Origin: Macquaria australasica
Taxonomy: Eukaryota > Chordata > Actinopteri > Centrarchiformes > Percichthyidae
NCBI GenBank assembly: GCA_005408345.1
Contig: SEMN01000458.1
Span: 252,764 to 316,763 of the forward strand
DNA length: 64,000 nt
Direction: 5' to 3'
Shown here: positions 27,545 through 41,800 of the stretch, piece by piece
How the letters are laid out: every line of letters begins with the position of its first letter
Position numbering within the stretch: the first letter of the stretch is position 1
Made by a program: the position numbers and the translations under genes
The notes under the pieces: model-generated
Told to the model about the DNA's origin: nothing
The model's input: only the letters and a program-made list of their open reading frames with translations
Databases searched by the model: none

Positions 27545-28479
27545 AGTGAAATCAGGATGGGTCCTGTTTGGCTGCTTCTTCTGCTCCCATCCCTCCTCAG
27601 AGCGCAGGTGGCTCCAGACTCAACATCAGGAGACACGGTTGAGGCAGACAACAGTACAGACTCTTTAACAAACAGTACAGGAACCTCAGACACCTCTACC
27701 AGCCCCTCCAGTTCCTTCAGACCCCCAGAGCCTTCTGGGTTTGCAGTGACGCCTTCTCAAGCTCCCACAGAGGTGGAAGATGACTGGTCACCAGCAGAGA
27801 CCTTCATGTACACTGGAGACCCCTCCACTCTGAAGGTGGCCCGCTGCTCACGGGCGTACAGCCCACTAGGGCAGACCGGATCCCTGCCCTTCAGCTTCAA
27901 CGCCCCCCTCCGGCCGGCTTTGGACGCGCTGGCCAACACGGCCAACTTCCTCAACATGATCTTCCAAGTCAGTGACCTGCGGGAGAGCACCGTGCAGGAG
28001 GATATGGAGTGGTACCAAGCCCTGGTCCGTGCCCTCCTGGAGGCCGACGTGCTCATCCAGCGGGCCCTGCTCACCTTCGATGCTGACCCGATTACCCCGG
28101 TGCCGCAGCTGGTGCTCCGTGCCTCCCGCAACCTGACGGCCAAGGTGCAGACCATCGTCCTCCAGGACTTATCCAAGGCCTGGGAGAGCCTGCACCCGCC
28201 TGCACCAGCCCCCAACGACAGCTGGTTCAGAAGCTTTAAATTCCCAGAGTCCACCCAGCCGACGGCAGCCCTGTCCAAGAGGGTTCTCCTCAACGACCTC
28301 AGCACCTTGGACACACCCAAGTGGAGGCAGGGCGACAGCTATGTGACCAATCGCAGCGGGGTGCGCTGGGCCAGCGCGCCCTTCCTCGACTGTAAGGACG
28401 GATGCTTTGTGCCCGGCTGGATGCTCACCTTGTCCACGTCCTTCTACGGCCTCAAGCCTGACCTGACGCCAGAGTTCAG
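27545..28479 (+). CDS. gpr179: GPR179 coding exon 1 (signal peptide and Cache-like ectodomain)
   Basis: Coding starts at ATG 27557. A strong pyrimidine tract ending TTCTTCAG at 27544 suggests that the exon starts at 27545 and that a 5' UTR exon lies upstream. The in-frame ATG at 27494 would fall in that intron and lacks a signal peptide, so it is not preferred. The product has a signal peptide, a Ser/Thr/Asn-rich linker and a conserved ectodomain (SLPFSFNAPLRPALDALANT; CKDGCFVPGWMLTLSTSFYG). The donor is AG/GTTAGA, followed at once by a CA-rich tract. Confidence 0.92.
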
Positions 28480-29796
28480 GTTAGAGCCTGCACACACACC
28501 AAAACACACACACCCACACACACACACGCAAGCTCTCACACACAGATGAAGCCTTACAAATTGTCTAAAACACCAGTACACAGACTGTTACAACACAGAA
28601 ATATTGGAAAACACAAGTACACCCAAGCTGTCTCATGCTGAAGATATCACTCATTTTAGACAGGTGCACTGGTGCAGTTGGTGGCTCCAAGTTAGAAAAT
28701 GATCACGTGACCAATGTCTGGATGTTTTTGGTTAACAGTATTGGTTACTGGGGTCACATCTTCAAGCCAGTTTCTGCAAAACTTTAGCATTAAATTTGGT
28801 GCTTTTTATTTCACGTGTAGCAGGCTGCACCTAACTGCAAAACATGTCAACATAAATTATTTCGTTCACTTCAGACTTAAGCACACCTGAGACATGACAC
28901 CAAAACCTGGAGCACAGACCGTTTTAAGAGAGATGGACAGTTAATCATTTCTGTGGAGTTAAATGTGAATGCCTCCCGTCTCATCTGCAAGGAGAAAGCT
29001 GACAGGAACACAGCCTCTTGCAGCAGCAGTACTCTACTAAACATGCAGAGCAGTACTCTGGGTACGAGGTGGAGGAGAGGAAAAGTCCAGTTGCTCAGCT
29101 TCAGAGTCTCAGTGCCATTAAAGTGGTCCATTGTTGTCCAATATGTGTCCATTATGTGCAGAGTGAGACATCATTGACTTGTAAACAATGACCTGTCTGG
29201 TGGAAGTTGCCTGTGTTTGTTAATGGGACTTTTGAGCTCTTGATTGTACAATATAAAAGCTCTTTACTTTGGATCAGGGTAGGACCTGATCCATCTCATG
29301 GTGCTGATGTTATTGCAAGTAGACTGTGTTAGAGAAACATCTCATAACTCCAGGTTTGTTGATTTTCATGATCTTTGCTGAAGCTTGAGTAAATTCTCTT
29401 GCCTTTACTGCCAGTAAAACACATTAAAAACCAGGATCACACTTCAGAAACATTTGGTTGTCAGTCTGAAAATACACTCCAAGTCCCTGAAAAGGACAAT
29501 TATTATTATTATTGTATTTCACCTGCCTTTCTAGTTCTGTGTTGGCCCCTGGGACCTTCTCTCCAGCACAAACGTTTTAATAAGCATTTGGAATAAAAAT
29601 GTGTTTGAATCAACAGAGTTGGATAAAATCTGACATTTGAAACGGGAATCTACTTAAAGGTCACGCGGATTTCTGCAGACGAAATGTGGAGCTGAAGGAG
29701 AAAAAAAAGGGGATTATTCTAATGAGTCTGGTGATATTTGGAGCCACTATTTGTTTCTTTACTCTGACACACATCTGTCTCTGTGACCCCCTCTCC

Positions 29797-29869
<73 letters not shown>

Positions 29870-32800
29870 ATGTTTGTGTGTCAGAGGTGTGATCCGTGTG
29901 GATGTCAACATTCAAGACATCGACTTGGACCAGTGTGCAACAGGAGACGGCTGGTTTGCTGATACTCACCAGTGCAACCGCACCACCATGGAGGTAAAGG
30001 AAACGATACAAGGACCAAGGGACCCGCTACTTGGTTTCTTTGAGCTGAAGAGGAAAAGTTTACTTTTTTGTACTTTTATATTTAGTCTATTTAGCATCAA
30101 ACTGCCCAATTACAGAGGAGCCAATTATTGGTAAGAAAGGTCACAAACAGGTGGTTTATTACCTCTGCTAAGGAGGTTATGTTTTCAGTTTGTTAGTTAG
30201 CAGGATATCTAAAAAACTATCCAACAGATTTCAATGAAATTTGATGGAGAGTTAGGCAGCAGGCCATGAAGCAGGTGATTGTTTTTGGTGCAGATATGGA
30301 TCCAACAGCACCAGCACGTGACCATTTATAGACTGCTTTACATTTTTAGCCACGCTAGCGACGGGGCTCTGGAGATGGCAATGTCCGTCCGTTCACCACT
30401 TTGGTCCACACTAAAATATCTCAACAACTATTGGATGGATTGGTATGAAATTTGGTACAAATGTTAAAGGTACCCAGATGATTAATTCTAATGATTTTGG
30501 TGATGCCTTGACTTTTCATCTAGCGCCACCAGCAGGTCAACGTTTTCACTTATCTCCGTGAAATGTCTATCTACTGGATGTTTGGCACAAACTTTGGCAC
30601 AGACATTCATGGTCCCCAGCTGATGAATCCTAATGACTTTGGTGATCTTCTGACGTTTTATGAAGCCCCACCAGCAGATTAACCAACATTTGTGGTTAGT
30701 GGGCATGAGTAAATTGTCTCAAATATTAAATGGATAGCCATGACATTTGGTGCAGACATTAATGTTCCCCAGAGCATGAATTGTAATAATGTTGGTGATC
30801 AACTGACTGTTTGGGGCTGATAAGCAATTGTTAGCATGCTAAACTAAAATGGCAAGCATGGTAAACATTACCCGCTAAACTACAGCCTCACAGAGCCGCT
30901 AGCATGACTGTAGACTGGAAAACCTCATCCCCATAAAATCTGGTACTTAAATTATGTGCATAAGCCAGAGATAAAGTTATTAATTAGTTTTTCGATTTGT
31001 TTAACTATTTTCTAATAATTGGTCTAATAATTGTTGTGGGTGTGGCCTATTTGACAAACTACCATGACTCTTGTATGCACTACACAATTGCAACCAAATT
31101 TAGATAACCTGCATCAACAATCCTGCAAAATTTGACGGCGTTTTGCCCACAGGTTGGTTTGAGAATTTGTATCGGTCATCCTTCAGTGTCAAGCCCCCTC
31201 CTCTAACCTTTAAGCTGCCTCCCAAAAGGGCACTCTGCCCTGCAAACAGCAACAAACATACCGTCCAGCAAACAGCATGGAAGTGTTACCTTTACATGTG
31301 AAGCAACAAAGCCAGTGAACGTTTACAGAGACAAAATGGTTTGAAGAGCAAGAGGGAAAGTTACATGAGGATGTTCTGTATTATCATCATTAATTTCAGT
31401 TTTGGGTGTCAGGAGATTTTTTTTTTTGGAGTTGTGAGATAATTCATTGGACATTATCACTTATATTGTGTCTAATGTTCTATATTCTTCTCTTTTTGAT
31501 ATTAAGTGTACAATATTTACTAGATAGTTGAAAGTAGAGAGAAATGAAGGGAATGACGTGATAAAGCTGGGCACTGGTTGTATTCAGGACAGTGACAATA
31601 TAGTGCATATTGTTCTGTACCGTAGATTAATGAGCCATCAGGGTGACCCCTTTTTGTGAAACACTAAATCACTTTCAAGCTCATCGGTTAATGATTCAGA
31701 TGAAACAATAATAATCATTGGCTTAACTCTTTATGCTGCCTGTGATGGGGGTGGGTTGGATTTTGAGTTAGGAACCCCAAGATCACAGGTTTGCATCCTT
31801 TCAGATACTTCTCCTCAACTTGAAAGCAGCAGTTTGGTGTTTGGATGACTAAAAGATTTCCCCCCCCAGACCTTGCAGAGAGAATCTAAACCAAAATACT
31901 TCAGGGATGATTGTTATTATTCATGGTCCATCACGGTTTCCACATTCCTCGCTATTCTGCAGCACGACAACTTTCTGCCGTTTGTACTTTCTTCCTCCCT
32001 CTCTCTACTTTTTTTTCGGCATCTACCTCCGACAGGCTCATAGTACATAAGACCCACTTTCTTGACGTTCAGCAACCAATCAATAGGACAATGACAACCA
32101 GGTGACAATGACAGTAGACACTAATAGAGAATGGCTACGTCATCTTCCTTCAGAGATAGCTAGCTACCTAGCAAGACCCATGATAAACAGCAAAAGAAAA
32201 ATGGCCAAAAATATGGAGACAAGCGTGGATTAGATCCACACAGCTGTACCAGTCAATGTACAGAAATAAATCAGCTTATTTCTTCGATATTTGTGAAAAA
32301 CTACGGCAGCTTCTGCATCAATTAATGATGACATCGGTGGGATGCATACGTCATTCGCTTGACAAACAAACAAAAAGGGTACAAAATAAAATAAAAACAT
32401 AGCTAGAAAGAAGCGTTTCCAAACTTGAGACATCATGTAGCAAACTCTGACTTCAGCTGCACTCATCATGTTGGCAAAACAATCACTGTGCCACAAAACC
32501 ACTCAGTAGCTATTCAGAAGCTTTCGGTCGTCTTCCTCAGCACATGGAGTTGCCTAGTCATCATTGTAGATGTTCAAATTACAGCTTTTTCTGATCACGT
32601 AAAGGACTTCTCGACCACGTTGCCTTAAAAATACAGAACAGCTACTAAATGGACCTTGTGGTGAGATTGTTTGGCCATCGGCTGTTTCCAAGGTCAAGAA
32701 TGAATTTTCAGTCCCAACTTAAAAGGGTAATTCCAGTATTTTTGAACGCCTTATTTTCTTTTACATATTTTGGGGGTCTAAATGACTAATAGGTACAAAA

Positions 32801-35553
32801 AGTTTTGGAATTGGTCCAGTAGGTCGCCTCAGCTGGCAGCCGCGAAACAATGGCTGCAACGTAATCCTTGTGGGCAGCTGCGCCCATCACAGTATGTCCA
32901 CTAAAAGTCCTGACAAGAAGTCCTTAAAGTGCTCAGAAAAAAAAAATCTACTATTCCCTGAAAACTAGACAACTCAATCTACCGAGGACGACCATGTGAT
33001 GTGACTGAAAGCTCCAGAACAGCTGCTAAGAGGACCTTGTGGCGAGATTGTTTTGCCAACTGCTGTTTTCAAATTCAAGAATGACCTTTAAATCATTACT
33101 GTAGGTATGCCACAACTCAGACAATTTCCACTTCCTGTAAATACTATCTAAAGTGTAGACAAGCTGTTTAAACTGTCTAAGTCATGTTTGTGACTTTTAG
33201 TTACATCACACAAATACACTCTAAACTGTTTGCGACCTCTGAAATGGTTTAAGCTCTTTCTGTCTGTGCTCATTATTTTGTTTTTGCCTTTTATCCTTTG
33301 CTCACACTTTCACTCTTCTGTCTGCTCACCCATGCACTCCACCTCCACCCTCCTCTTTTAGCTTCAGTTTCCCCTTTTCCAATGCCGGCCTGTCTGTCCA
33401 GACCCAATCCTCTACCTCTCATCTCAGCCGTCTATTTAAAGATGGTAGCGCTGGGCGGCGGGCTGCAGGATGATCTGATGGATTATGGCGATAATCCAGC
33501 CCGCTGACATACTTCCCCTTTATGCACCGCACTCACAGAGGTCTGAACCACAAGAGAAGAACAGTCCTAAAAATCCCCAAATCCACATGGCACCCATTGT
33601 CCCGTCCTGTCCTACCTGGCTTAGAGGATTCAGACCCTTTGGCTGAGCAGAGCATGTGCTGGGTCACCCACTTTCTTCTGTCCTGTTTGATTCTCTCTCC
33701 TCTCATTTCTTAACATGTCTTGCTTGTCTCTTATTATCTTGTCACATGTCGTCCCATCTCATCTCATCTCGTCTCGTCGTGTAACGTCGTATCAGATCTC
33801 ATGCCATATCTCTTCTTGTCCTGTCCTGTCTTTTCTTATCTAGTCTCGTTGTCTCACCTCGTCCTGTCTCATCTCCTTGTCCTGTCTTGTCCTTTAATGC
33901 TTTGTTTCATCTTGTCTTGCCTCATCTCTTCTCATCTCATCTCGTTGTGTATCGTCATCTCTCCTTGTGCTTCATCTCATCAGATCTTGTCCTGTCCTGT
34001 CTTCTCTCATCTGGTCTCGCCTCGTCCTGTCTCATCTCTTTGTCCTGTCTTGTCCCTTAATGCCTTGTTTCATCATCTCTTCTCATCTCATCTCTCGTCT
34101 TGTATTGTCATCTCTCCTTGTCATCATATCATGCAGACTTGTCTTGCCCTGTCCATTCATGCCATATCTCTTCTGGTCCTGTCCTGTCTTTTCTTATCTT
34201 GTCTCGTCTCATCATGTGGACTTGTCCTGTCTTGTCCTTTAATGCCTTGTTTCATCTTGCCTCATCTCATCTCATCTTGTATCGTCATCTCTCCTTGTGT
34301 TTCATCTCATTATATATAATGTCAAGTCTTTTCTTGTCCTGTCCTGTCTTTTCTTGTCTCATCTCGTTCTGTCTCGTCTCACCTCATGTGGTCTTGTCTG
34401 GTCATTGTCTTGTCCAGTGAAAACAAGAGCAGGCTTCATATTGGACAATCACGGGTAAATTAAGGAACTGACTTATAAAGAGGTTTGTATATTTATTAAA
34501 CAAAGAGAAATGTACTTCATGTCTCTATGTCTGACTGCATAAATGTAACTATGTTCAACCAGTAGGCCTAAAACTGCATGGAAAGTGGGTATGTTCCTAA
34601 TGATACTATTGAAATAATAGCATCAGTTTGAGTAATACATCGATAGATTTAAAGGCTTATCAGACACCAAAACAGTGTGCAGAGGTTTATGATACTGTTA
34701 GAGAGGATTCTACAACTCTGGAAAGCTATCATGGCAGCAATCATTTTATCCTCCAGGTTCTCAGCTGATTTGTCCACCTTGACAACTGCAAGGCAAACAG
34801 TAAAATTAGCACAATGCTACAAGCTACACGCTATAAGGCATCAGTACCTGGAGTGCATTCTTGCACGTATTTGACCGGCCAATGTAGTGCATTTCCACAT
34901 GATGTTGTATTGTGTTCCAGCAAAAGTTTAGCCTTGCGTTTTCTTGCCAGATCCCGCTGTGCCAGTGGTGTGGTCACAGTTAAATAAATGAGGATGCTGC
35001 CATTTTTAACACAGTGCTAATGTCTGAACATGACCTCACTTTTGCCCACATCAACCACCATCCACACCCAAATACACAGATGATTGTGCAATATTTAGCA
35101 TCGTTTTGCTGTTACTTTCATATACGCACAGGTGGGAAATTACAAGTACAAGTACAGTAAATGTAGAGGAATTTGTTGTGTTGTAATTAAGTTAACATCT
35201 GTAATTCTTTTGTTGGATCTTTTTCACGAATCTGATGCTAAGTGAAAGATGTTGCATGATCAAACATATTGTTTCATGGGCTGAGTTACTGCTTCAGTCA
35301 AGTTCCCACTACATCGACGTAAACGGCCATGAAGCTGTGAAACGCTCGAAGTGGCCACCGTGGTTTCAACTTAGACATGACAGACGACTGAATCCACTGA
35401 TTTACTACGACTTTACTATCTGTTGAATTGAGAAATGCAACCGTGGAGAGAATTAAGTTGACCGCTCTGTATAATCCATATCACGTTAATGTTCAGCCCG
35501 TGGCATTAGGTCTTTGAGCTTCTGATAAGGGGGTTTGTATATACATATGAGGC

Positions 35554-35621
<68 letters not shown>

Positions 35622-35716
35622 CTTGGGAACAGGATTTCTCTAGAAAAGGATAATGCTCTCAGTTGAGGCATTATGTATCCATTTAGCTTTTAACTTAGAT
35701 TAACACAGAGGCCATC

Positions 35717-35754
<38 letters not shown>

Positions 35755-38750
35755 TGTGTGTGTGTCTCCCTGTCCTGACTGGCTAAATTGAAGCTAGCAT
35801 CAGTGGGAAATAGAGTGGGAGAGAGTAATGTGACCCCCTTTTAACCTGTATTCATGCGGTTACTGTTAGCTTCACAGCACTAGCAGAAAAGCGGCGCAGC
35901 TTCATGTTCTCACAGTTCAACATTATTGTTTATTGTTTATTGGGATCCCCGTTAGTTGTTTCCTTGGCTGTATTATATTGTTGGCTGTTTCTGTCATTTA
36001 GTTCGCCTCCTGTAATAACGGGACAGAAACTCATCCTTCTTGCCTGGTTTAAGGGCACAGTAATGGTAGATTCTGTAGGTCTTTGTGGGAATGTGTAACT
36101 TTATGAACGTCAACAAACAAACCCTCCCTGTGGAAACTAAGGTTTTCATATTGGGTGATTCCACATGGGGCGCAAGAGTAAAGTAAGTCAATTAAAACCA
36201 GTAAAAACTAATTAAATACACACTCAATCAGAAAGTACTTACTTGTTCTTACTGTTATTATTATGTTAGGTGTGCTCTTTCTCCTACTTTCTTAATGGTT
36301 TTAACTCACATGTATCATTTATGTGTCTGTTTTATGTGTTTTCTTATGTCTAATCTTTTATCTCTACACTGTCCACATAGTCTTTGTGGCTGCAACTTCC
36401 GTGTTAGCTCACACTGTGCAGCACATTGTGCTTCCACCTGGAATGAAATGTGCTATATAAATAAGGTTTTGCTTGCTTTTGCTATTACTCAAAGGAAAAA
36501 AGAGAATGAGAATAATCAGAACAATCTTTCTGTTTCTTGCAGTGCGTACCAATTCCGGGCCGGGGTTTTCGACTGGGTCAGTACTGCTGCCGCTGTAAAG
36601 AAGGTTACTACAACCCTGAGATAGCCATTCAAGACTCAGGTAAGTCAATAACTAACATCTGCACACAGCAGGTTAAATAACGGACAGAGGCTCTCCTGAG
36701 GTTCCTGCCTCAACTTTTGTTCTTCAGAGTCCTGCACACTTAAACAAAACCAAGATTCACAGATTTTTTAATTTTTAATAGCCAATTGGTAAAATTGTTC
36801 TTTTTTCCCATCAAGAATTTAGTGTTGTTCTGTGTGATTTATATCTGTTGTTTTCCTATATTTCTTACTCTTACATATTACATGATGAGAAGGCCATGAT
36901 GGAAATGTTTAACGAGCAAATTAACTCACCTGGTAGCTCAGATGTGCAGATTTGACAGTGGAGCCAGGATGCTACAGTTTTATCTGGCATGACAGAACTT
37001 ATTAGCACATTTAAGCTAATTGGTTGTTTTTTCACGGTCCACACATTTACTGTATAGTTGAGTGTAAGCCTTGTTTTTTTGGGGAAGTATAAAGGGTTCT
37101 TGGATCTTAAGATTAGAATCTTTCCACAGACTAGATCCTTTAGAAACTTTATTTTGATTTTTGTCTCAAATTTGAGCGTCCAGTTCCTGGTGCACCTCGT
37201 CTCTACTAACAACCGCTGGCTTGTGGACAGTTGGAGGCAAACAGCTTCCTCTGTGGTGCATGGTGTTACTAGGTGTTTTCTTTTTATGGTTTCCCATCTA
37301 ACGAATGCAGGCAATCGTGTTCATTGTGATGCGTGATCAAGCTGGTTGGTGGGCGATAAATTTAGCCTTGGCTACCTGTGATTAGTAGAAAAATAAATCC
37401 CTTAGAGACATTAACTGATGTATGTGCTGTATGAGGTTTTGGAGTCACATGTGTATGAGGTCTTAACATGGGTTTGTGTAGGTGTAAATGCAGATGGTGG
37501 CCCTGTGAACAGAAGTGACGGCGGCGGTATGTGTTACCCGAACATGCCCATCTGTCTCCCGTGCTGGCCGGGCTGTAAGAGCTGTCAGGACGGCACGCCC
37601 TGCTGGGTGCAGGAGGCCTGGCTCCTCAGGGCTGCCGTGCTGGCCATCCAGGGCGTCTTCATGCTCCTCATCTTCGTCAGCATGCTGGTGGCCTACAGGC
37701 ATCGTCGCAGCCGGGTGAGTCAGGTCTTTTGGCTCAACGGGGCTACCATACGGATGGGGTTGGATAGATGGACGATCAGGAGAGCTGTTCCAGGCATTGA
37801 GCCATGATACATTATCTCAAAAATGTTGCTGTGTTTATTTAGCAGAATTGTCTTCAGAAAAGTCTTATGTGACTGTTAATGTAGACTGTGATTACCCTAA
37901 ATTTGCCTTTATGTCATTAACGCAGATGAGTCTAAATTTGTTAATGTTTTTTATCAATCAATCTTTCAATCAAATTCATTCGGATCAATGACAGATGTCA
38001 CAAAAACGGTCATTTGATCTTGGTTTCTTGCAACTAAATGAACTGCAATCGATACAGATCTGAAGCCCCACACCTTTACCAAGCTAGCCTTTAGCATCAG
38101 CCATATAATATGTTGTCTCATAGAGGACTACTTTCATCTGTCTTCCTAAAAAGCTGAAACATGACGCTGTGGTTTTCTCTCCACATTCTACACTAAATGA
38201 CCATCTACTGCCGTTCTAAACAGTAAACCGCAGATACAGTAAAACAACATCAAAGAACTGTAGCTCGGATTATGTTTTGATTGACCTGTTAAAGCCTCCT
38301 ATTTAACTTAGACTATGGACAATATTATGTTTCAGCTTTTCAGAAAGACCAATAAAAGAACCCACAATGAGAAAATACATTGAGAACTAGTGGAGCAGAA
38401 GATTCATCTAAAAGATCTAAAAACGTTTCATATGCTCTGGAAGATGATCAGCAGTAATGTGCAGAATAACAGGTCCGGTCCTTTAACCTCTCAACCAGCA
38501 CCCCACCCTCTCATAGCTTCCTAACTGTTCCTCTTCTGTGCACTCTCTCCTCCCTCAGAGGATCCGGGCGTCCGGCCTCCTGCTGCTGGAGACGATCTTG
38601 TTCGGCTCTCTGCTCCTCTACTTCCCGGTGAGAGTCTGTCCGAGCCGGCCGGCTGAGAGAGTCACAGATTAGAGCTCTTTACAGATCACTGCACAGCACA
38701 GCGCCGCGGATTATATCATAATGGACCATTTGTAGGAGGGTGAATGGGTT

Positions 38751-38812
<62 letters not shown>

Positions 38813-41800
38813 GTGGAAATGGGGTGAGTAAAGTAGGTAGTCGACAGTTTTCATAATGTCTCTGCTCCCGGTGATAGATTATCAATCAATCTTTAGATTC
38901 ATTTTACCAATTAAAGAGCCGTTAACGTAAGTCAGCCATGACTTTTTATCCATCTATCTGAAAGTGTCAGCCGATGTGAGCTGATTCAGTGTGTGTGTGT
39001 GTGTGTGTGTAGGTCTGCAGGTCATTGATCAGTGATTTAGTTTAACGTGTGAACATGTTAATGGGCTGTTCTGCTCCTCTTAACTCATTTGCAAGACATG
39101 AGAATATTTCTTTTTGATCATAAAGTGACATCTCCATAAAAATGAGCGTCCATTTTGATAGTCGTCATTTTGCGTTTAAACACTATACTAAATTACATTT
39201 CAAGTTTGTTTAGAATACATTTAAGGAGTTTTTGCATGAGCAGCGATAACTGAACAGATTACAGATTAAAAATTAAAAGAAAACATGAGAATGAGGATTG
39301 TTTTGAAGGGGCAGTTTGAGGCCTGGATTTGATATTCCCTCTCGCTGCCATCTTGGCAGCTACATGAGACAATCCTAATTCATTTGCCTGAATTAGGATT
39401 TTTTTTTAGGATTATGATAAGAATTGGGTTCAATTGAGGTGGGCTGAGTGTGATAGGCTAAGACACCTGTCAATCAGGCCAACATGCTCTGAAACACACA
39501 CTTAGTTGCCAGTTTGTTGGGTACATTTAGCTACATGGGTACATCTCAGTGCCCTGAGATAACTTTGTTATGATATGGCGCTATATAAATAAAACTAAAA
39601 CTGAAAACTAATGCAGTCTAATACAGCAGCCCTGCAATAAAGTGTACCTTCATGACGGTTATAATTTTTGTCTGTTTCAGAGGCGCTGATTGAACTTTAT
39701 GGTAATTTTGCAGTTTGTGGTGCTGTTGAATTGTGTTATTCTGAGACGTGTTGCTAATACACATTAGCTCCTCCAGTTGTCTAGCTGCTCTGAAGAAGTG
39801 GCAAACCTCTTACCTCAAGCCAAAACCCTTCAGTGACAATAATAATTAGATTCAGACTTCTCAGCCTCATTCACTTACATTCAGTTCCAAACTGCACTGA
39901 AATTCAGTGACTAAATTTATGCTGTTACTTTGAATGAAGAGCCAACAAGTGCGTTTTGAAAACTAGTATCGATACTGGCACTATCTTTTATAAGAGACAA
40001 GTTAAGACTTTCTACTGATTTCCATGTTTGAAGTGAATTTACAACCAACAGCTAATGTTCCTCAAAGTTCAGTTAAAAGCCGACCCTCTGTCTATCGCCT
40101 ATCGTCTTTCTCTAGTCTATGAACCTGTAATATATTGCTTATTTTAAGGATTCAAAGGTTTTATTTGTCATGTTCAGAGGAAATATGTGTAGCGACCTGC
40201 AGAGTGGCATAAGGACTAGTGTGAAAAATAAGAATCAGAAAAAATTAATTTAAAAAACTTATATATATAATATAAAAATTATAAATAACAATTGCTTGAG
40301 TACAATAAGGGCAATGCAAAGGATTCATTGAGTACAATGTGCGAGACAAGGCCGAGGATATACAAAATAATGAGATTGTAAGATGCATATAGCACATATG
40401 ATATACTGCAATGAGCTTTAAACTGTAAAACCATATAAATATGTGCGGGAAATGAGCGTTATCTTTTCTGCATTTTGGGACGATGCTATAAGAGTTTTGT
40501 TTGGAGAAATGCGAAGGTAAATTGCAGCCCACACACTTGACTGTGGTTGTGAAAGTCCCACATGAAAGGTCAGAGTTCACTCTCTCATCTCAGTGAGGGG
40601 TCCCTGTGGTCGGGAGTCCATTTCATCCACAAACAGATCACCTGCTGGAGGGCCTGTTTGGTGCTCACGTGTGCTCAGTGCTAAAAGCCTGTTCTGTGCA
40701 AGTCTTCTTCAAACTGTAGCTAGATCAAGATTGATTGTATTGATTAAAAGAATAACAGAGAGCAACGTTTGATTTCTTCTAGCAGCGTAATGTAGCACAC
40801 GTTCAGACCAGCCTCACAGCAAAGACTGAGACATACACCACTGTCCCACTTTCTCTAAGAGTCTCTAGCAGTTTTTTGGCTTAATACAAAGTAAAAGTTA
40901 ATACATCCAATGGTGGAATGTAACTAATAACATTTACTCAAGTACTGTACTTAAGTACACATTTGAGGTACTTGTGCTTTACTTGAGTCTTTTCTCTTCA
41001 TGGCACTTTCTACTTCAACTCCGCCACATCTCAGAGGGAAATATTTGAACTGTTTACTTCTATACAAACTAGTTGAAAATGAGCAGTAAAATCCTGCTTT
41101 TACATGAATGATGAGGAATAATCATCTAATGATATAATAGTAGAATAGACACAGGGGACATTTTTATGTATTGAGTGCTTTTTCAATACTTTAAGAACAT
41201 TTTCACTGATTATACTTGCATATTTTTACTTAAGTAACATTTTCAACGCAGGACTTTTACTTGTAATGAAGTATTTTTACAGTGTATTTGTAATTTCACT
41301 TCAGTAAAGGATCTGAATACTTCTCCACCACTGAATATATCTCTCACGTCTCTTAGGGAACAAAAGCAGCAACATTTGTGGATAAAGCACGTTATGTCGG
41401 TTATGACGTCTCTGGCGTTGTACTACAAATATAGTCCTCTGTTTGTGTCCTTAAAAAATAAAGAATAAAACTGGCTAGTTAATATGAAGCATCGAAGGTT
41501 TTTCTGTGATTTGTAAAATAATGGCAATTCAACTAGGAGGATTAACAGCCATTCAACTGAAAAATAGATTACGTTGGCAGCCAGTGTGAGACTTTGAACC
41601 ACTCTTCTTCTGTGGTGTCCTCATTTTCCAACCAGCCGTTGTTTCCCTGCAGTTCTAATAAATGTAATTTGTAGACAAAATGCTTAACCTGATCTAAAAT
41701 GGTCCTGTCATGTGCGAACAGACTCGACACAAAACTTTGTGTGTTAAAAGTAAACCGGACATCTGTCTTTTGAGTATCAAATAGTGCCTGTAGGCTTTAG

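Larger units (their letters stand above)
28480..29884. other. GPR179 intron 1
   Basis: 1405 bp, with a CA-rich tract at its 5' end and a UG/UGCG tract at its 3' end. The middle (28550-29790) holds no recognisable gene or known repeat. Confidence 0.7.
29994..36542. other. GPR179 intron 2
   Basis: 6.5 kb without coding sequence. It holds inverted family A (30340-30910), relatives of the 209-437 foldback (about 32500-33080), a TCTCG-rich low-complexity block (33715-34425) and (GT)n arrays (35556-35618 and 35720-35766). Nothing recognised elsewhere. Confidence 0.6.

Noticed and set aside
27494..27556. Upstream in-frame ATG for GPR179
   Set aside because: It would put the signal peptide 21 residues in, and the sequence is a pyrimidine-rich acceptor tract.
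33720..34420. Long frames rich in SHLVSSCPVLS
   Set aside because: They arise from the TCTCG/TCTTGTCC low-complexity block.
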